Shown in pieces: positions 51,732-61,107 of a DNA stretch of 64,000 nucleotides (position 1 is the stretch's first letter; every line of letters begins with the position of its first letter). Position numbers and translations under genes: made by a program. This DNA is from Marinobacter sp. F4216. GTDB lineage: Bacteria > Pseudomonadota > Gammaproteobacteria > Pseudomonadales > Oleiphilaceae. A model generated the notes under the pieces. That model ran no database searches and had not been told where the DNA came from. It was given only the letters and a program-made list of their open reading frames with translations. The DNA lies in contig NZ_JAIOUO010000002.1 of NCBI RefSeq assembly GCF_019931195.1, positions 434,001 through 498,000 of the forward strand, read 5' to 3'.

Positions 51732-52832
51732 GTGGGGCTGAGCGTCCACTGCGGTACGGCTGGTACTGAGCCAGGGCGGATCAGGGAAGATTGGCTGTCC
51801 CTAGAGGAGCGCGCTCAGCCGAGTGTGTTTTTGTCCTGGCAATGGATCGGGACCTGGCTTGCGGTCTACAAGCCCACGTTGATCGTCTTGCGGGTCAGCG
51901 AAGGCGAGAGGTTGGTGGGTTTGGGGCTTTTGACTGAATCCTCCCAACGAAGGCACGGGCTATTGGTCTCACAGCGCCTTCGGCTACACCAGACCGGATA
52001 CGCATCAGAAGATCAGATCTGGATTGAATATAACGGCTTTTTAGCAGAAAAGGGCATGGAGGCAGAGGTTTCCAAAGCCGCTATAGACTATCTTATTCAA
52101 ACGCGATCAGATTTGGATGAAATCGTGTTGAGCGGAGTTGATAGTGTGTACGCACGCGAGTTAACCAACGCCTCTGCACTGGTTCCCCACGTTATTTGGG
52201 AAGCGCCTTGTTATGGGGTGGATTTGCGTTCGCTGAGGGCCTCCGGCGTGGATTTTCTCGATACGGTTTCGGGAAATACCCGTCATCAAGTTCGGCGGTC
52301 GTTGCGCCGGTACGAAGCGCTAGGCCCGTTGGTTCTGGAAAGGCCGAAAACCGCGGAAGAGGCTGAAGCCAGGTTTGATTCTATCGCCCCACTTCATCTT
52401 TTGCGTTGGGGTAGTGGACCTGGTCAAAGCGGATTTGCTAATCCGGATTTCGTGCGCTTCCACAAGGCATACCTCCGCGAACATTGGGAAGCGGGTGCTG
52501 CCGATCTGGTGTCGCTGAAGGCCGGAGATCAGGTGCTTGCCACTTTTTACAACCTGATTTTCAGGAATCGTGTGTATTTTTATCTGGCGGGTATAAAGCC
52601 GGAAAAAGATAACAAGTTAAAGCCTGGACTGCTTGGCCACAGCCTCTGTATCAAGGATTACATGGAGCGTGGGGCCGATTTTTACGATTTCATGGGTGGC
52701 AATGATCGTTACAAGCTCCAACTCGCTGAACCTCACCAGCAACTGGTTCAGCTTGAATTACAACGAGAGCGTTGGAGATTCAGGGTGGAACGTGCGGTAC
52801 GAACCATTAAAAACGGGTGGTGTCGAACGTGA
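51732..52832 (+). CDS. GNAT-fold acyltransferase, CelD/BcsL type
   Basis: The 366-aa protein, starting at GTG 51732 just after the previous gene, has the CelD/BcsL (Acetyltransf_6) layout: an N-terminal FLSWQWIGTWL motif, a central GNTRHQVRRSLRRYEALG, and the C-terminal GNAT core with GDQVLATFYNLIFRNRVYFY and a final FMGGNDRYKL. Homologues in EPS loci acylate sugars or assembly intermediates; the acceptor is unknown. It overlaps the next gene by four bases. Confidence 0.85.
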   Translation: MGLSVHCGTAGTEPGRIREDWLSLEERAQPSVFLSWQWIGTWLAVYKPTLIVLRVSEGERLVGLGLLTESSQRRHGLLVSQRLRLHQTGYASEDQIWIEYNGFLAEKGMEAEVSKAAIDYLIQTRSDLDEIVLSGVDSVYARELTNASALVPHVIWEAPCYGVDLRSLRASGVDFLDTVSGNTRHQVRRSLRRYEALGPLVLERPKTAEEAEARFDSIAPLHLLRWGSGPGQSGFANPDFVRFHKAYLREHWEAGAADLVSLKAGDQVLATFYNLIFRNRVYFYLAGIKPEKDNKLKPGLLGHSLCIKDYMERGADFYDFMGGNDRYKLQLAEPHQQLVQLELQRERWRFRVERAVRTIKNGWCRT

Positions 52833-54049
52833 AGATAATTGTTTTGTCCCACAGAGTCCCATTTCCTCCCAACAAAGGAGAAAAGATCCGCACATTTCAT
52901 CAGATCCAGTACCTCGCATCTCGGGGCCATGACGTCGTCGTCCTTGCTCCGTATGAGAGTGCAAAGGAAATAGAGTATGCCGTTGCCTTGGAAAAAAAAC
53001 TGGCAATCCGAGTGCAAATGTTCCCCCTCAACAGCAAGATTGCTCGGTTGGCCCGAGGGTTTGTTACTAACCAGGCGTTGACAGCCTCCTGTTTTTACTG
53101 TGCTCGACTACAAAGAACCTTTGACGAGCTTGTGGGTTCGCGAAGCATTGATGCCGTCCTTTGTACCGGGTCGGCGATGGCTCCTTATGTATTCCGTAAC
53201 AAGAGCTTGATGGGGGCTCCATGGAAGGCCGAGGTAAGGCTGCTCATGGACTTTATGGACCTTGATTCTGATAAGTGGAGACAGTATCAAACCAGTTCGT
53301 CCCTACCGATGAGCCTTGTCTACGGTAGAGAGGCAAAGCTCATCAGCGCCATCGAAAAGCAGAGTTACCAAGTATTTGATGAGTGCTTTTTCGTTTCGGC
53401 AAATGAAATTGATTTGTTTGCCGCCCAATTGCCTGAGAGCAGCAGGCTAAGAGTCCTGGGAAATGGCATAGATACGAAGCTTTTTTTCCCGCTTCGTCGC
53501 ACTGCCAATCCCCGTAAACCGGTATTTTTGTTCACGGGTGTGATGAATTACAAGCCGAACGAGGACGCTGTTCAATGGTTCGTGGAGACGATCTGGGACG
53601 ACATTAAGAAAGAGTGGCCAGAAGCCCAGTTCGTCGTTGCGGGCATGAACCCTTCGAGCAAAATCAGGGAATTGGGTAAAAAGCCCGGCATTGTTGTGAC
53701 TGGCTTTGTTGACGACATCGTGCCTTACTACCAGAAAGCCGATGTGTTTGTGTCGCCTTTCCGGTTCGCCAGGGGCGTGCAGAACAAGATATTGCAGGCA
53801 CTCGCATGTGGATTGCCTGTTGTAACGACGCAAATGGGTCTTGAGGGTATCAATGCCAAGCCGGACGAAGAGATTCTGGTAGCCAATACCGGTGAAGAGT
53901 TTGCTGAGGCGATAAGAAGATTGCTCACGGATGCCGAGTTGTCGCAGCGTTTCTCAGAAAATAGCCCCCATTACATCCAGCGGAATCACAGTTGGGATTC
54001 CATTCTTGAGGATCTGGTAGCTTCGCTTGAGACAAGGACGTACGTTTGA
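52829..54049 (+). CDS. XrtA/PEP-CTERM-locus glycosyltransferase (group 1, TIGR03087-like)
   Basis: The 406-aa GT-B protein opens KIIVLSHRVPFPPNKGEKIR, the typical start of the exosortase-locus family 1 sugar transferases. A GT4 donor site follows at the C-terminus (PFRFARGVQNKILQALACGLPVVTT). The start is the GTG at 52829 with GGGTGG 8 nt upstream; it overlaps the acyltransferase stop. This gene is one of the better markers that the locus is of the exosortase type. Confidence 0.87.
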   Translation: MKIIVLSHRVPFPPNKGEKIRTFHQIQYLASRGHDVVVLAPYESAKEIEYAVALEKKLAIRVQMFPLNSKIARLARGFVTNQALTASCFYCARLQRTFDELVGSRSIDAVLCTGSAMAPYVFRNKSLMGAPWKAEVRLLMDFMDLDSDKWRQYQTSSSLPMSLVYGREAKLISAIEKQSYQVFDECFFVSANEIDLFAAQLPESSRLRVLGNGIDTKLFFPLRRTANPRKPVFLFTGVMNYKPNEDAVQWFVETIWDDIKKEWPEAQFVVAGMNPSSKIRELGKKPGIVVTGFVDDIVPYYQKADVFVSPFRFARGVQNKILQALACGLPVVTTQMGLEGINAKPDEEILVANTGEEFAEAIRRLLTDAELSQRFSENSPHYIQRNHSWDSILEDLVASLETRTYV

Positions 54050-54663
54050 CGGATTTCAAGGAGCGAGTGAAAGGTGCGGCCAACCTGTTGTCACTGGCTT
54101 TGGTCGCTCCGCTGGCTGTGCTTTATTGGTTGCTCCGGCCGGTAAGCCGAGGAGAGCACCTTTTTGCCGGTTTTTCACAGTTTCTGTCTTTGATTCCCGG
54201 ACTGTCTGGCAGTTATTTAAGGGTGGCATTTTATCGGTACTCGATGGCGCGCTGCGGCTCCGACAATGTGATCGGTTTTGGCAGTCTTTTTTCTCACCAG
54301 GACACAGAATTACACGGTGGTATTTATATCGGCCCCCAGTGCAATATCGGGCTATCGGTCATTCATCCCAATTGCCTCATTGGAAGCGGCGTTCACATCC
54401 TCAGTGGAAAAAGCCAGCACCGGTTTGATGATCCCGCTATCCCGCTGAGACTTCAGGGGGGCGAGTACAGGAAAATTTCGTTGGGTGAGAATTCATGGGT
54501 TGGTAACGGCGCCTTGATCATGGCGAACGTGGGTCGGGACTGTGTCATCGGAGCGGGCACAGTCGTCACACACGATATCCCTGCCGGATCCATTGTGGTG
54601 GGCAATCCTGGGGTTGTTGTGAAATCCCGTTATTCCGATGCTTCGCAGAGATCAGACCCATGA
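54046..54663 (+). CDS. Hexapeptide-repeat acetyltransferase (serine O-acetyltransferase-like)
   Basis: The 205-aa protein starts at TTG 54046, overlapping the previous stop. After an N-terminal hydrophobic segment (about 11-30) it shows left-handed beta-helix repeats: GIYIGPQCNIGLSVIHPNC, ISLGENSWVGNGALIMANV, CVIGAGTVVTHDIPAGSIVV. Such enzymes in EPS loci O-acetylate sugars (WcaB-like). The catalytic His is probably in VIHPN. Confidence 0.85.
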   Translation: MTDFKERVKGAANLLSLALVAPLAVLYWLLRPVSRGEHLFAGFSQFLSLIPGLSGSYLRVAFYRYSMARCGSDNVIGFGSLFSHQDTELHGGIYIGPQCNIGLSVIHPNCLIGSGVHILSGKSQHRFDDPAIPLRLQGGEYRKISLGENSWVGNGALIMANVGRDCVIGAGTVVTHDIPAGSIVVGNPGVVVKSRYSDASQRSDP

Positions 54664-54741
54664 CGATTGATCCCGCATCATTGACGGGCAGAACTGGTCA
54701 AGTTGGCTTGATGAGTTCTTGAGCCGTCGGAGAAATTCAGT

Positions 54742-55686
54742 ATGGATGCTGTTGATTTTGTAATCCCTCACATGGGCAGGCCCGAACTGCTGCTGGAGAC
54801 ACTTGAGTCGGTTTTCGCTCAAAACCGCCCAGAGCAAATCGCAAGTGTTACCGTGGTGACAAAAAACGAGGCCCCGCTTGCCGTTAAGGAACACGACAAG
54901 CTCAATATAATCCGGGCGCCAACTGCCTCAACCATTTCCGAACAACGCAACATCGGCGTAGCAGCAGGCAGGGCACCGCTTATTGCGTTTCTTGATGCGG
55001 ACATAGGATTAGCCATGGACTGGCTGGAAACGTGCACCGGTCTTCTGGCACAGATGCCAGAGAGGGTTCTGGTCAGTGCGATGCAAAAATCGTCAGAAAA
55101 CGCGGGGCGAGTGGAGCGTTTGAGGGTAGCTCTCAGCAATGTGAGCCTCGATGAGCCCGTCCAGTTTCTCCCCGGTCGGAATCTTCTGGTAAAACGATCA
55201 GCCCATGACAAAGTCGGAGGTTTCCCCGAACACCTGAAAACCTGTGAAGACTACTACTACACCGAGAAACTCTCGCAGTTAGGGGATCTGTACTACACCT
55301 CGCAGACTCACTATGTGCATCTGGGCGAGGACAGGACGCTTCGGCAGACGTTCACCAAAGAAATCTGGCGTTCGGAGTACAACCTTTTTTCTCTTTCCGG
55401 GCGTAAGGTACCCCTTCGGGAATGGCCAAGTATCCTGCTGCCTTTCTGGATGCTTCTCGGACTTGTTGTGGCGGTAATGGGGGTCTATTCACAGACAGCA
55501 TTTTTTATTGGCCTCATGATGCTGTTGTTACCCATACTTCTGTATAGCGTAAGGCTGTTTGTGCAGCAGTCCAACCACGAGCCACTGCACTTTCTGGTGC
55601 TTTTTTACTCGGTGTACTTCGTGGCGCGTGCCGCAGGCACTGTTAAAGGGACGAGGCTTTTGTTGACAAGGGATCTCACGGAATGA
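54742..55686 (+). CDS. Family 2 glycosyltransferase, membrane-anchored
   Basis: The 314-aa GT-A protein has DFVIPHMGRPELLLETLESVF at the start, the metal-binding region IAFLDADIGLA at about 93, and two or three hydrophobic helices near the C-terminus (about 232-275). GGAG precedes the ATG. It overlaps the next gene by four bases. Confidence 0.88.
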   Translation: MDAVDFVIPHMGRPELLLETLESVFAQNRPEQIASVTVVTKNEAPLAVKEHDKLNIIRAPTASTISEQRNIGVAAGRAPLIAFLDADIGLAMDWLETCTGLLAQMPERVLVSAMQKSSENAGRVERLRVALSNVSLDEPVQFLPGRNLLVKRSAHDKVGGFPEHLKTCEDYYYTEKLSQLGDLYYTSQTHYVHLGEDRTLRQTFTKEIWRSEYNLFSLSGRKVPLREWPSILLPFWMLLGLVVAVMGVYSQTAFFIGLMMLLLPILLYSVRLFVQQSNHEPLHFLVLFYSVYFVARAAGTVKGTRLLLTRDLTE

Positions 55687-56810
55687 GTATCAGAGTGCTG
55701 CAGTTTATCTGTCCTACCGGTTACTACGGTGCCGAGCGATGGATCAACGCGCTGGTCTCTGCAAACACCGACCCCGAAATTGAATACCATATTGCGATCA
55801 CGGATGAGCTCGGCGCTTCCGATGAAGTGCTCACACGATCCGGGCTGCCTGACGACCGGCAGCATCGCCTGAAGATGTCTTCCAAGTTCGACCCCCGAGC
55901 GGTTCTCCGTCTGACCAGACTGCTGAAAAAGTCCCAGATAGATGTTCTGCACACCCATGGCTACAAATCCGACATACTCGGTATTGTCGCCGCAAAACTT
56001 GCCGGTATCCGCTCCGTATGTACGCCGCATGGTTTTGAGAATGCCGAAGACCAGTGGCTGAAGGCCTATCTGTGGCTCGGAGGCAAGGCTTTTCACTGGT
56101 TTGACTGGGTGTGCCCACTTTCCGAAGGAATAGCGAAGACGATCGTTGAGAATTACGGGTTAGGCGGTTGCAAAGTCCGGATGATCAACAATGGGGTCGA
56201 TCTCACCGAGGTCGAAACCGCGATCTCGAGCCCAAAACCTCGCGAGACATCGGATTTCACCATTGGCTATATCGGTCAGTTGATCAGTCGAAAGAACCTG
56301 CAGGCGACGATTTGTGCCTTTGAACTTTTTCATCAGCAAAACCGGAATGCCCGATTGGTATTCATTGGGGATGGCGATGAGAAAGCACAATTGATGGAGC
56401 TGATTAAGCAACTGGGGCTTTCAGATTCCGTGGCGTTTCTGGGGTTTCGGGATGACCGCCTCGCGTTTCTTCCAACCTTTGATGCCTTTGTACTGACCTC
56501 ATCTCTTGAGGGCATTCCACGTTGCCTGATGGAGGCCATGGCAGCAAGGGTCTGCGTGACTGCGTTTGATATTCCCGGGGTCGATGCACTGGTGACTTCG
56601 GGAGAAACGGGTTTACTGATTCCCTACGGCAACATCCAGGCACTGTCAAAGGCCTGGACAGAGCTGTCGCAAGATGCCGATTTGCGAACGAGTCTGGCAG
56701 ATGCGGGTCGCTCCAGGGTTTATAGAAAGTTCTCCGCTGCTGCGATGGCAGATGAATACGCGGCACTGTTTCACGAACTTACAACGGGGAAGATAGTCGA
56801 AGATGCGTGA
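55683..56810 (+). CDS. Family 4 glycosyltransferase
   Basis: The 375-aa GT-B protein has VLQFICPTGYYGAERWINAL at the N-terminus, DVLHTHGYKSDI, a middle IGYIGQLISRKNLQ donor motif, and SSLEGIPRCLMEAMA with the conserved Glu pair region. It overlaps the deacetylase gene by eight bases. Confidence 0.9.
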   Translation: MSIRVLQFICPTGYYGAERWINALVSANTDPEIEYHIAITDELGASDEVLTRSGLPDDRQHRLKMSSKFDPRAVLRLTRLLKKSQIDVLHTHGYKSDILGIVAAKLAGIRSVCTPHGFENAEDQWLKAYLWLGGKAFHWFDWVCPLSEGIAKTIVENYGLGGCKVRMINNGVDLTEVETAISSPKPRETSDFTIGYIGQLISRKNLQATICAFELFHQQNRNARLVFIGDGDEKAQLMELIKQLGLSDSVAFLGFRDDRLAFLPTFDAFVLTSSLEGIPRCLMEAMAARVCVTAFDIPGVDALVTSGETGLLIPYGNIQALSKAWTELSQDADLRTSLADAGRSRVYRKFSAAAMADEYAALFHELTTGKIVEDA

Positions 56811-57831
56811 GATCAAGTTTGTACTCAGCATTGATACCGAAGAGGAGTGGGACTGGGAAGGGCCATTCCCTAACCGGGTTATATCGGTGGAAAATGTCAG
56901 CCATCTGCCCACCTTTCAGCGCCAGGTCCGAGGCATGGGTTTGCGTACGACCTACTTTCTGGACTATGCAGTGATTGAGAACGAGCATTCGAGGCAGATT
57001 TTGGCGGATCTCTACAAGTCGGAGCCTGAGATTGAGTACGGCGCCCACTTGCACCCCTGGGTGACACCGCCGGTTGTGCCTGCCGGGTCTGAAGCCAACT
57101 CCCACATCGTCAACCTGCCGATGGACACGGTCTCCGCTCAGCTCCGGTCACTCACGGAAGGTATCCACAACGTGACTGGCCAAAAGCCCACAGCCTTTCG
57201 TTCCGGGCGCTGGGGTATCACCGATCCTATTCTCCGGGAGCTTGCCAAGCAGGGCTATCTGGTGGACTCCAGTATTTACCCTTTCTATGAAACCGAATGG
57301 TTCAGCTGTGCGGACTATGACAGCTGGCCATTGGCAATGTCCCATTTAGGCACAACACCTGAACTCATCGAGTTACCGGTCACAGCAGGGTTTAATCACC
57401 GGCCCTTCGTAAAAGCCCAAAGTCTGCATCAGTCGTTGGAAAAACCAGAATGGGCACGTTTCCGGGTGATTGGCGCGCTCTGGGCGCTGAGGTTACACAG
57501 AAAAATCTACCTGAGTCCGGAACTATCATCGGCCAGAGACATGATTGCCCTGTGTAAACAGTTGCTGGAGACGGACTACCCGGTGATTCATATGTATCTC
57601 CACAGTTCCAGCCTGTTGCCTGGTTCAACCCGCTACGTGCAAACCGAGAGTGAAAAAGGCCGCCTCATGATGCGGATTGAGAAGGTTGTTAATTTTCTGC
57701 GTTCTCAGTGCGATTTGAAGGCGGAAACCATCACCAATGCTGCGCTCGGCCTGCGAGAGCGGGGGGAACTAAAAGCTCATCACGAAAACACGGTTTGTTC
57801 AGGCTTGAGCCAATTGGTCTTTAGGGATTAG
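56803..57831 (+). CDS. Polysaccharide deacetylase family protein
   Basis: The 342-aa protein has NodB-type elements in order: LSIDTEEEWDWEG (motif 1, catalytic Asp), GAHLHPW (motif 2 metal His pair), FRSGRWG (motif 3), and a late IHMYLHSSSL that may hold the motif 5 His. It lacks a signal peptide, so it probably acts on lipid-linked or cytoplasmic sugars before export, or the fold is used on another substrate. It differs from the shorter deacetylases common in exosortase loci. Confidence 0.83.
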   Translation: MREIKFVLSIDTEEEWDWEGPFPNRVISVENVSHLPTFQRQVRGMGLRTTYFLDYAVIENEHSRQILADLYKSEPEIEYGAHLHPWVTPPVVPAGSEANSHIVNLPMDTVSAQLRSLTEGIHNVTGQKPTAFRSGRWGITDPILRELAKQGYLVDSSIYPFYETEWFSCADYDSWPLAMSHLGTTPELIELPVTAGFNHRPFVKAQSLHQSLEKPEWARFRVIGALWALRLHRKIYLSPELSSARDMIALCKQLLETDYPVIHMYLHSSSLLPGSTRYVQTESEKGRLMMRIEKVVNFLRSQCDLKAETITNAALGLRERGELKAHHENTVCSGLSQLVFRD

Positions 57832-57835
57832 GCAC

Positions 57836-59713
57836 GTGTGCGGAATAGCAGGATTTACAACAGAATATCCCTCGGGCACTGACCTAGATCTCGGTCGCTC
57901 CATGGTCGGTGCGCTTCGCCATCGGGGACCGGATGCCCAAGGCGTCATGCAACTCAATGGTGCGGTTTTTGGGCATGCAAGGTTGAGCATCATTGATCTA
58001 TCGGAAGCCGGCAACCAGCCTTTTGTCTCGGAGGATGGCCGCTATGCCTTGGTTTTTAACGGCGAAATATACAACTTCCAGAAGCTCCGCAGGGACTTGG
58101 AGGAGCAGGGCGTTCGCTTTCGAACCCAAACCGATACCGAAGTGGTGCTGACATTGCTCATTCGAGAGGGCGTGAGCGCCGTCGAGAAACTTAACGGAAT
58201 GTTCGCTATCGCGTTTTGGGATAACGAGGCAGGAACTCTCGACCTGATCCGGGACCGAATTGGCAAGAAACCGGTGTACTACACGGAGCATGGTGGACAG
58301 TTGCTTTTCGCCTCGGAACTGAAAGCACTGCTGGTGTGCCCGAATGTGCCCCGCGACATCAGGCCAGATGCGGTGTACGACTTCTTTGCCTACCAGTACG
58401 TGCCAGATCCAAAGACCATTTTCGAGAATATCTTCAAATTGGAGCCCGGCAGCCATTTGCACCGCACGCGCGCTGGTCTGATAAAAATCCGTCGCTACTG
58501 GTCCCCGGAGATGGGCGAGCCCGAATCGATAAGTATGGAAAACGCCAAGGCCCAGTTACTGGATTTGATTGAGGACGCCACGAAACAGCGCATGATCAGC
58601 GATGTTCCCCTCGGTGCCTTTTTGAGTGGGGGCGTGGACTCCAGCGGTGTCGTCGCCATGATGGCTAAAGGCGGCAAAACCGTTACAACCTGTTCCATAG
58701 GCTTTAAAGAAAAAGACTTCAATGAAACCGAGTTTGCCCAGGCCGTAGCGGATCAGTACCGCACTGATCACCGTGTGTATACCGTGAGCGAGGGCGTCGC
58801 CGAGCGCTTGCTGGATATCTGCCGTTTTCTGGATGAACCTTTCGCTGATCCAAGCCTGGTGCCAACGTTCCTGGTGTCTGAGCTCGCCCGACAGGACGTA
58901 ACCGTCGCACTGACCGGGGATGGTGGAGACGAAATCTTCGCCGGTTACCAGAAGTACGCCACGGACTGGCGGGAGACTCAGCTTCGCAACAAGTTCCCTT
59001 CCGCGTTCCGAACAGTGATGGGCCAGCTGGCGCCCGCGTTACGTAAGGTTCCCAACAAATATCTTCGCCGTGCCGGTTCACTGATGCACAGCCTCAGCCT
59101 GGATCCCGCTAAAGCCTTCTATGTCACCAATACATCACTGGATGACCACATCTGGCAACTGCTGCTGAACGACGACTTTCGCCAGACGCTGGGCGACTAT
59201 CATCCAAGCGAACTGACTGAATATGCTTATCATCAGCGCGACTCGAAGGACCACCTGTCGCGCCTGTTGTATACGGATATGCATACCTATTTGCCAGGGG
59301 ACATCCTAGTGAAAGCAGATCGAATGAGCATGGCAAACTCCCTTGAATTGAGATCTCCATTACTGGACTACCGGATCATTGAGTTTGCTAACCGCCTTCC
59401 AAGCGCTCTGAAATTCCACAAAGGTGACAAAAAAATTGTCCTGCGGAAAGCGCTAAGTCCTCTGTTACCCCCCGAAATACTTAATCGAAAGAAAATGGGG
59501 TTCTCCACGCCATTAGCCCAATGGCTGCGAGGGGAGTTGAAAGCGATCGCAGAGGATTATCTTTTTCATAAAGGTGAGGGGTTGGCCCAGCTGTTTCGTA
59601 AAGACCATGTGAAGCTCGTTTGGGACCAGCACCAGAAGGGCCTGTTCGATCACTCCGCTGTTCTATGGACCATGCTGATGTACGAGATTTGGTGGCAAAG
59701 ATACTTAGGGTAG
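57836..59713 (+). CDS. Asparagine synthase (glutamine-hydrolysing)-like amidotransferase
   Basis: The 625-aa protein starts at GTG 57836 with MCGIAGFTTEY; Cys2 is the glutaminase nucleophile after Met removal. The N-terminal amidotransferase domain (1-200) includes RGPDAQG and FNGEIYN; the synthetase domain has the pyrophosphate loop LSGGVDSSGVV at about 261-271. In EPS loci such proteins usually amidate an uronic acid or other sugar carboxylate rather than make asparagine. True AsnB activity cannot be excluded. Confidence 0.9.
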   Translation: MCGIAGFTTEYPSGTDLDLGRSMVGALRHRGPDAQGVMQLNGAVFGHARLSIIDLSEAGNQPFVSEDGRYALVFNGEIYNFQKLRRDLEEQGVRFRTQTDTEVVLTLLIREGVSAVEKLNGMFAIAFWDNEAGTLDLIRDRIGKKPVYYTEHGGQLLFASELKALLVCPNVPRDIRPDAVYDFFAYQYVPDPKTIFENIFKLEPGSHLHRTRAGLIKIRRYWSPEMGEPESISMENAKAQLLDLIEDATKQRMISDVPLGAFLSGGVDSSGVVAMMAKGGKTVTTCSIGFKEKDFNETEFAQAVADQYRTDHRVYTVSEGVAERLLDICRFLDEPFADPSLVPTFLVSELARQDVTVALTGDGGDEIFAGYQKYATDWRETQLRNKFPSAFRTVMGQLAPALRKVPNKYLRRAGSLMHSLSLDPAKAFYVTNTSLDDHIWQLLLNDDFRQTLGDYHPSELTEYAYHQRDSKDHLSRLLYTDMHTYLPGDILVKADRMSMANSLELRSPLLDYRIIEFANRLPSALKFHKGDKKIVLRKALSPLLPPEILNRKKMGFSTPLAQWLRGELKAIAEDYLFHKGEGLAQLFRKDHVKLVWDQHQKGLFDHSAVLWTMLMYEIWWQRYLG

Positions 59714-59790
59714 GCCCGAGTGGAAAAAGCAGAACCAGAGGCCCTTGCCAACCGCCCATTTAGTTCGTAGAGCGAGCTAGGAATTTATTG

Positions 59791-60960
59791 ATGTCAATTT
59801 TACTGCTCAGTGAAATATTTCCCCCAACGCATGGAGGCAGCGGCCGTTGGTTCTTCGAGCTTTATCGACGATTGGAACCGAGTACCGTCAGAATCATCAC
59901 TCATGAGCATTCGATTCCGGAACAACAGGAAATTGACCGCGACTTTCCACAGGACATCCAACGTATCCCAATGAAATCAGAAAGCTGGGGGATTAAAGAT
60001 CTAAAAGGCCTCGGATTTTATCTTCGGTCCACTCTAAAAATACGGAAACTGCGTCCAGAAGGGCTGTCTCAGATTCACTGCGGCCGAGCGATTCCCGAAG
60101 GGTTTATCGGGCTAATATTGGCACGAATGCTCAACAAGCCGCTCGTTTGCTATGTCCACGGAGAAGATATTGAGACTGCCCGAACCAGTCGGGAGCTCAT
60201 TTGGATTGTGAAAAAGGTTCTAAGTGGAGCCACTCAACTGATCTGCAACAGTCAGAACACGGGTGCACTGCTTGAAGTGCATTGGCATGTCCCGAGAGAG
60301 AAAATTAAGGTTTTAAATCCTGGTGTTGATCCAGATCGCTTTTGCCCTGCTCCTGAAGATCCGGAATTCAGAGCCGAGTACGGCTGGGACAGCAGATTCG
60401 TCTGTCTCACGGTAGGCCGATTACAGCGGCGAAAAGGTCACGACATGATGATTCAGGCCATACCCAAAGCGGTCGAGAACATACCTGATCTTCTTTACGT
60501 CATAGTTGGTACAGGCGAACAATATGACCACCTTAAGCGCCTTGTCATCGACCTGAAACTGCAGCATCACGTTCAGTTTCTACAGCAACTGGACGATGTC
60601 GATTTAATACGTTGTTACCAGCAGTGTGATCTCTTCATCCTTCCAAACCGAACAGATGGACGTGACATAGAGGGCTTTGGAATGGTTTTGGTTGAGGCTC
60701 AGGCCTCAGGAAAGCCCGTAATCGCGGGAAATTCCGGCGGCACTGCCGAGACCATGCATATTAACAAAACAGGATTAATAGCCGATTGCAGTTCGCCTGA
60801 GCCCATTGCCAATGCCATCTATAAATTAAAGAACAGCATCGGGAAAGGATTGTTCGACCATAAAGATTGCCGTCAGCATGTACTCGATCACTTCACGTGG
60901 GATCAACATGCAAGCAAGGCAGGAGCACTCTTTGAGGAATTAGGAGCGAAAGATTGCTGA
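59791..60960 (+). CDS. Family 4 glycosyltransferase
   Basis: The 389-aa GT-B protein starts MSILLLSEIFPPTHGGSGRW; it has VYVHGEDIE-type and HGEDI motifs, TVGRLQRRKGHDMMIQ, and EGFGMVLVEAQASGKPVIAG with the two Glu of the EX7E site. ATG 59791 follows AGGA at a suitable distance. It is the last gene before the base composition falls. Confidence 0.9.
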   Translation: MSILLLSEIFPPTHGGSGRWFFELYRRLEPSTVRIITHEHSIPEQQEIDRDFPQDIQRIPMKSESWGIKDLKGLGFYLRSTLKIRKLRPEGLSQIHCGRAIPEGFIGLILARMLNKPLVCYVHGEDIETARTSRELIWIVKKVLSGATQLICNSQNTGALLEVHWHVPREKIKVLNPGVDPDRFCPAPEDPEFRAEYGWDSRFVCLTVGRLQRRKGHDMMIQAIPKAVENIPDLLYVIVGTGEQYDHLKRLVIDLKLQHHVQFLQQLDDVDLIRCYQQCDLFILPNRTDGRDIEGFGMVLVEAQASGKPVIAGNSGGTAETMHINKTGLIADCSSPEPIANAIYKLKNSIGKGLFDHKDCRQHVLDHFTWDQHASKAGALFEELGAKDC

Positions 60961-61036
60961 ACCTTGATCACCACGAGTACAGGCCTGGTCGATATTGGCC
61001 CGGCTCGGCTCCAAAAAGGTTTACTCTTAAAGGCCT

Positions 61037-61071
61037 AGAGCGATTCGCAAGAAAATCGCTCTATATTTTTA
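61037..61071 (+). terminator. Probable terminator before the flippase gene
   Basis: TAGAGCGATT (61037-61046) and AATCGCTCTA (61055-61064) form a perfect 10-bp stem with an 8-nt loop, followed by TATTTTTAT. Confidence 0.7.
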
Positions 61072-61107
61072 TCAATATTATATTCCCATGGCCTCGGACG
61101 CTATTTT

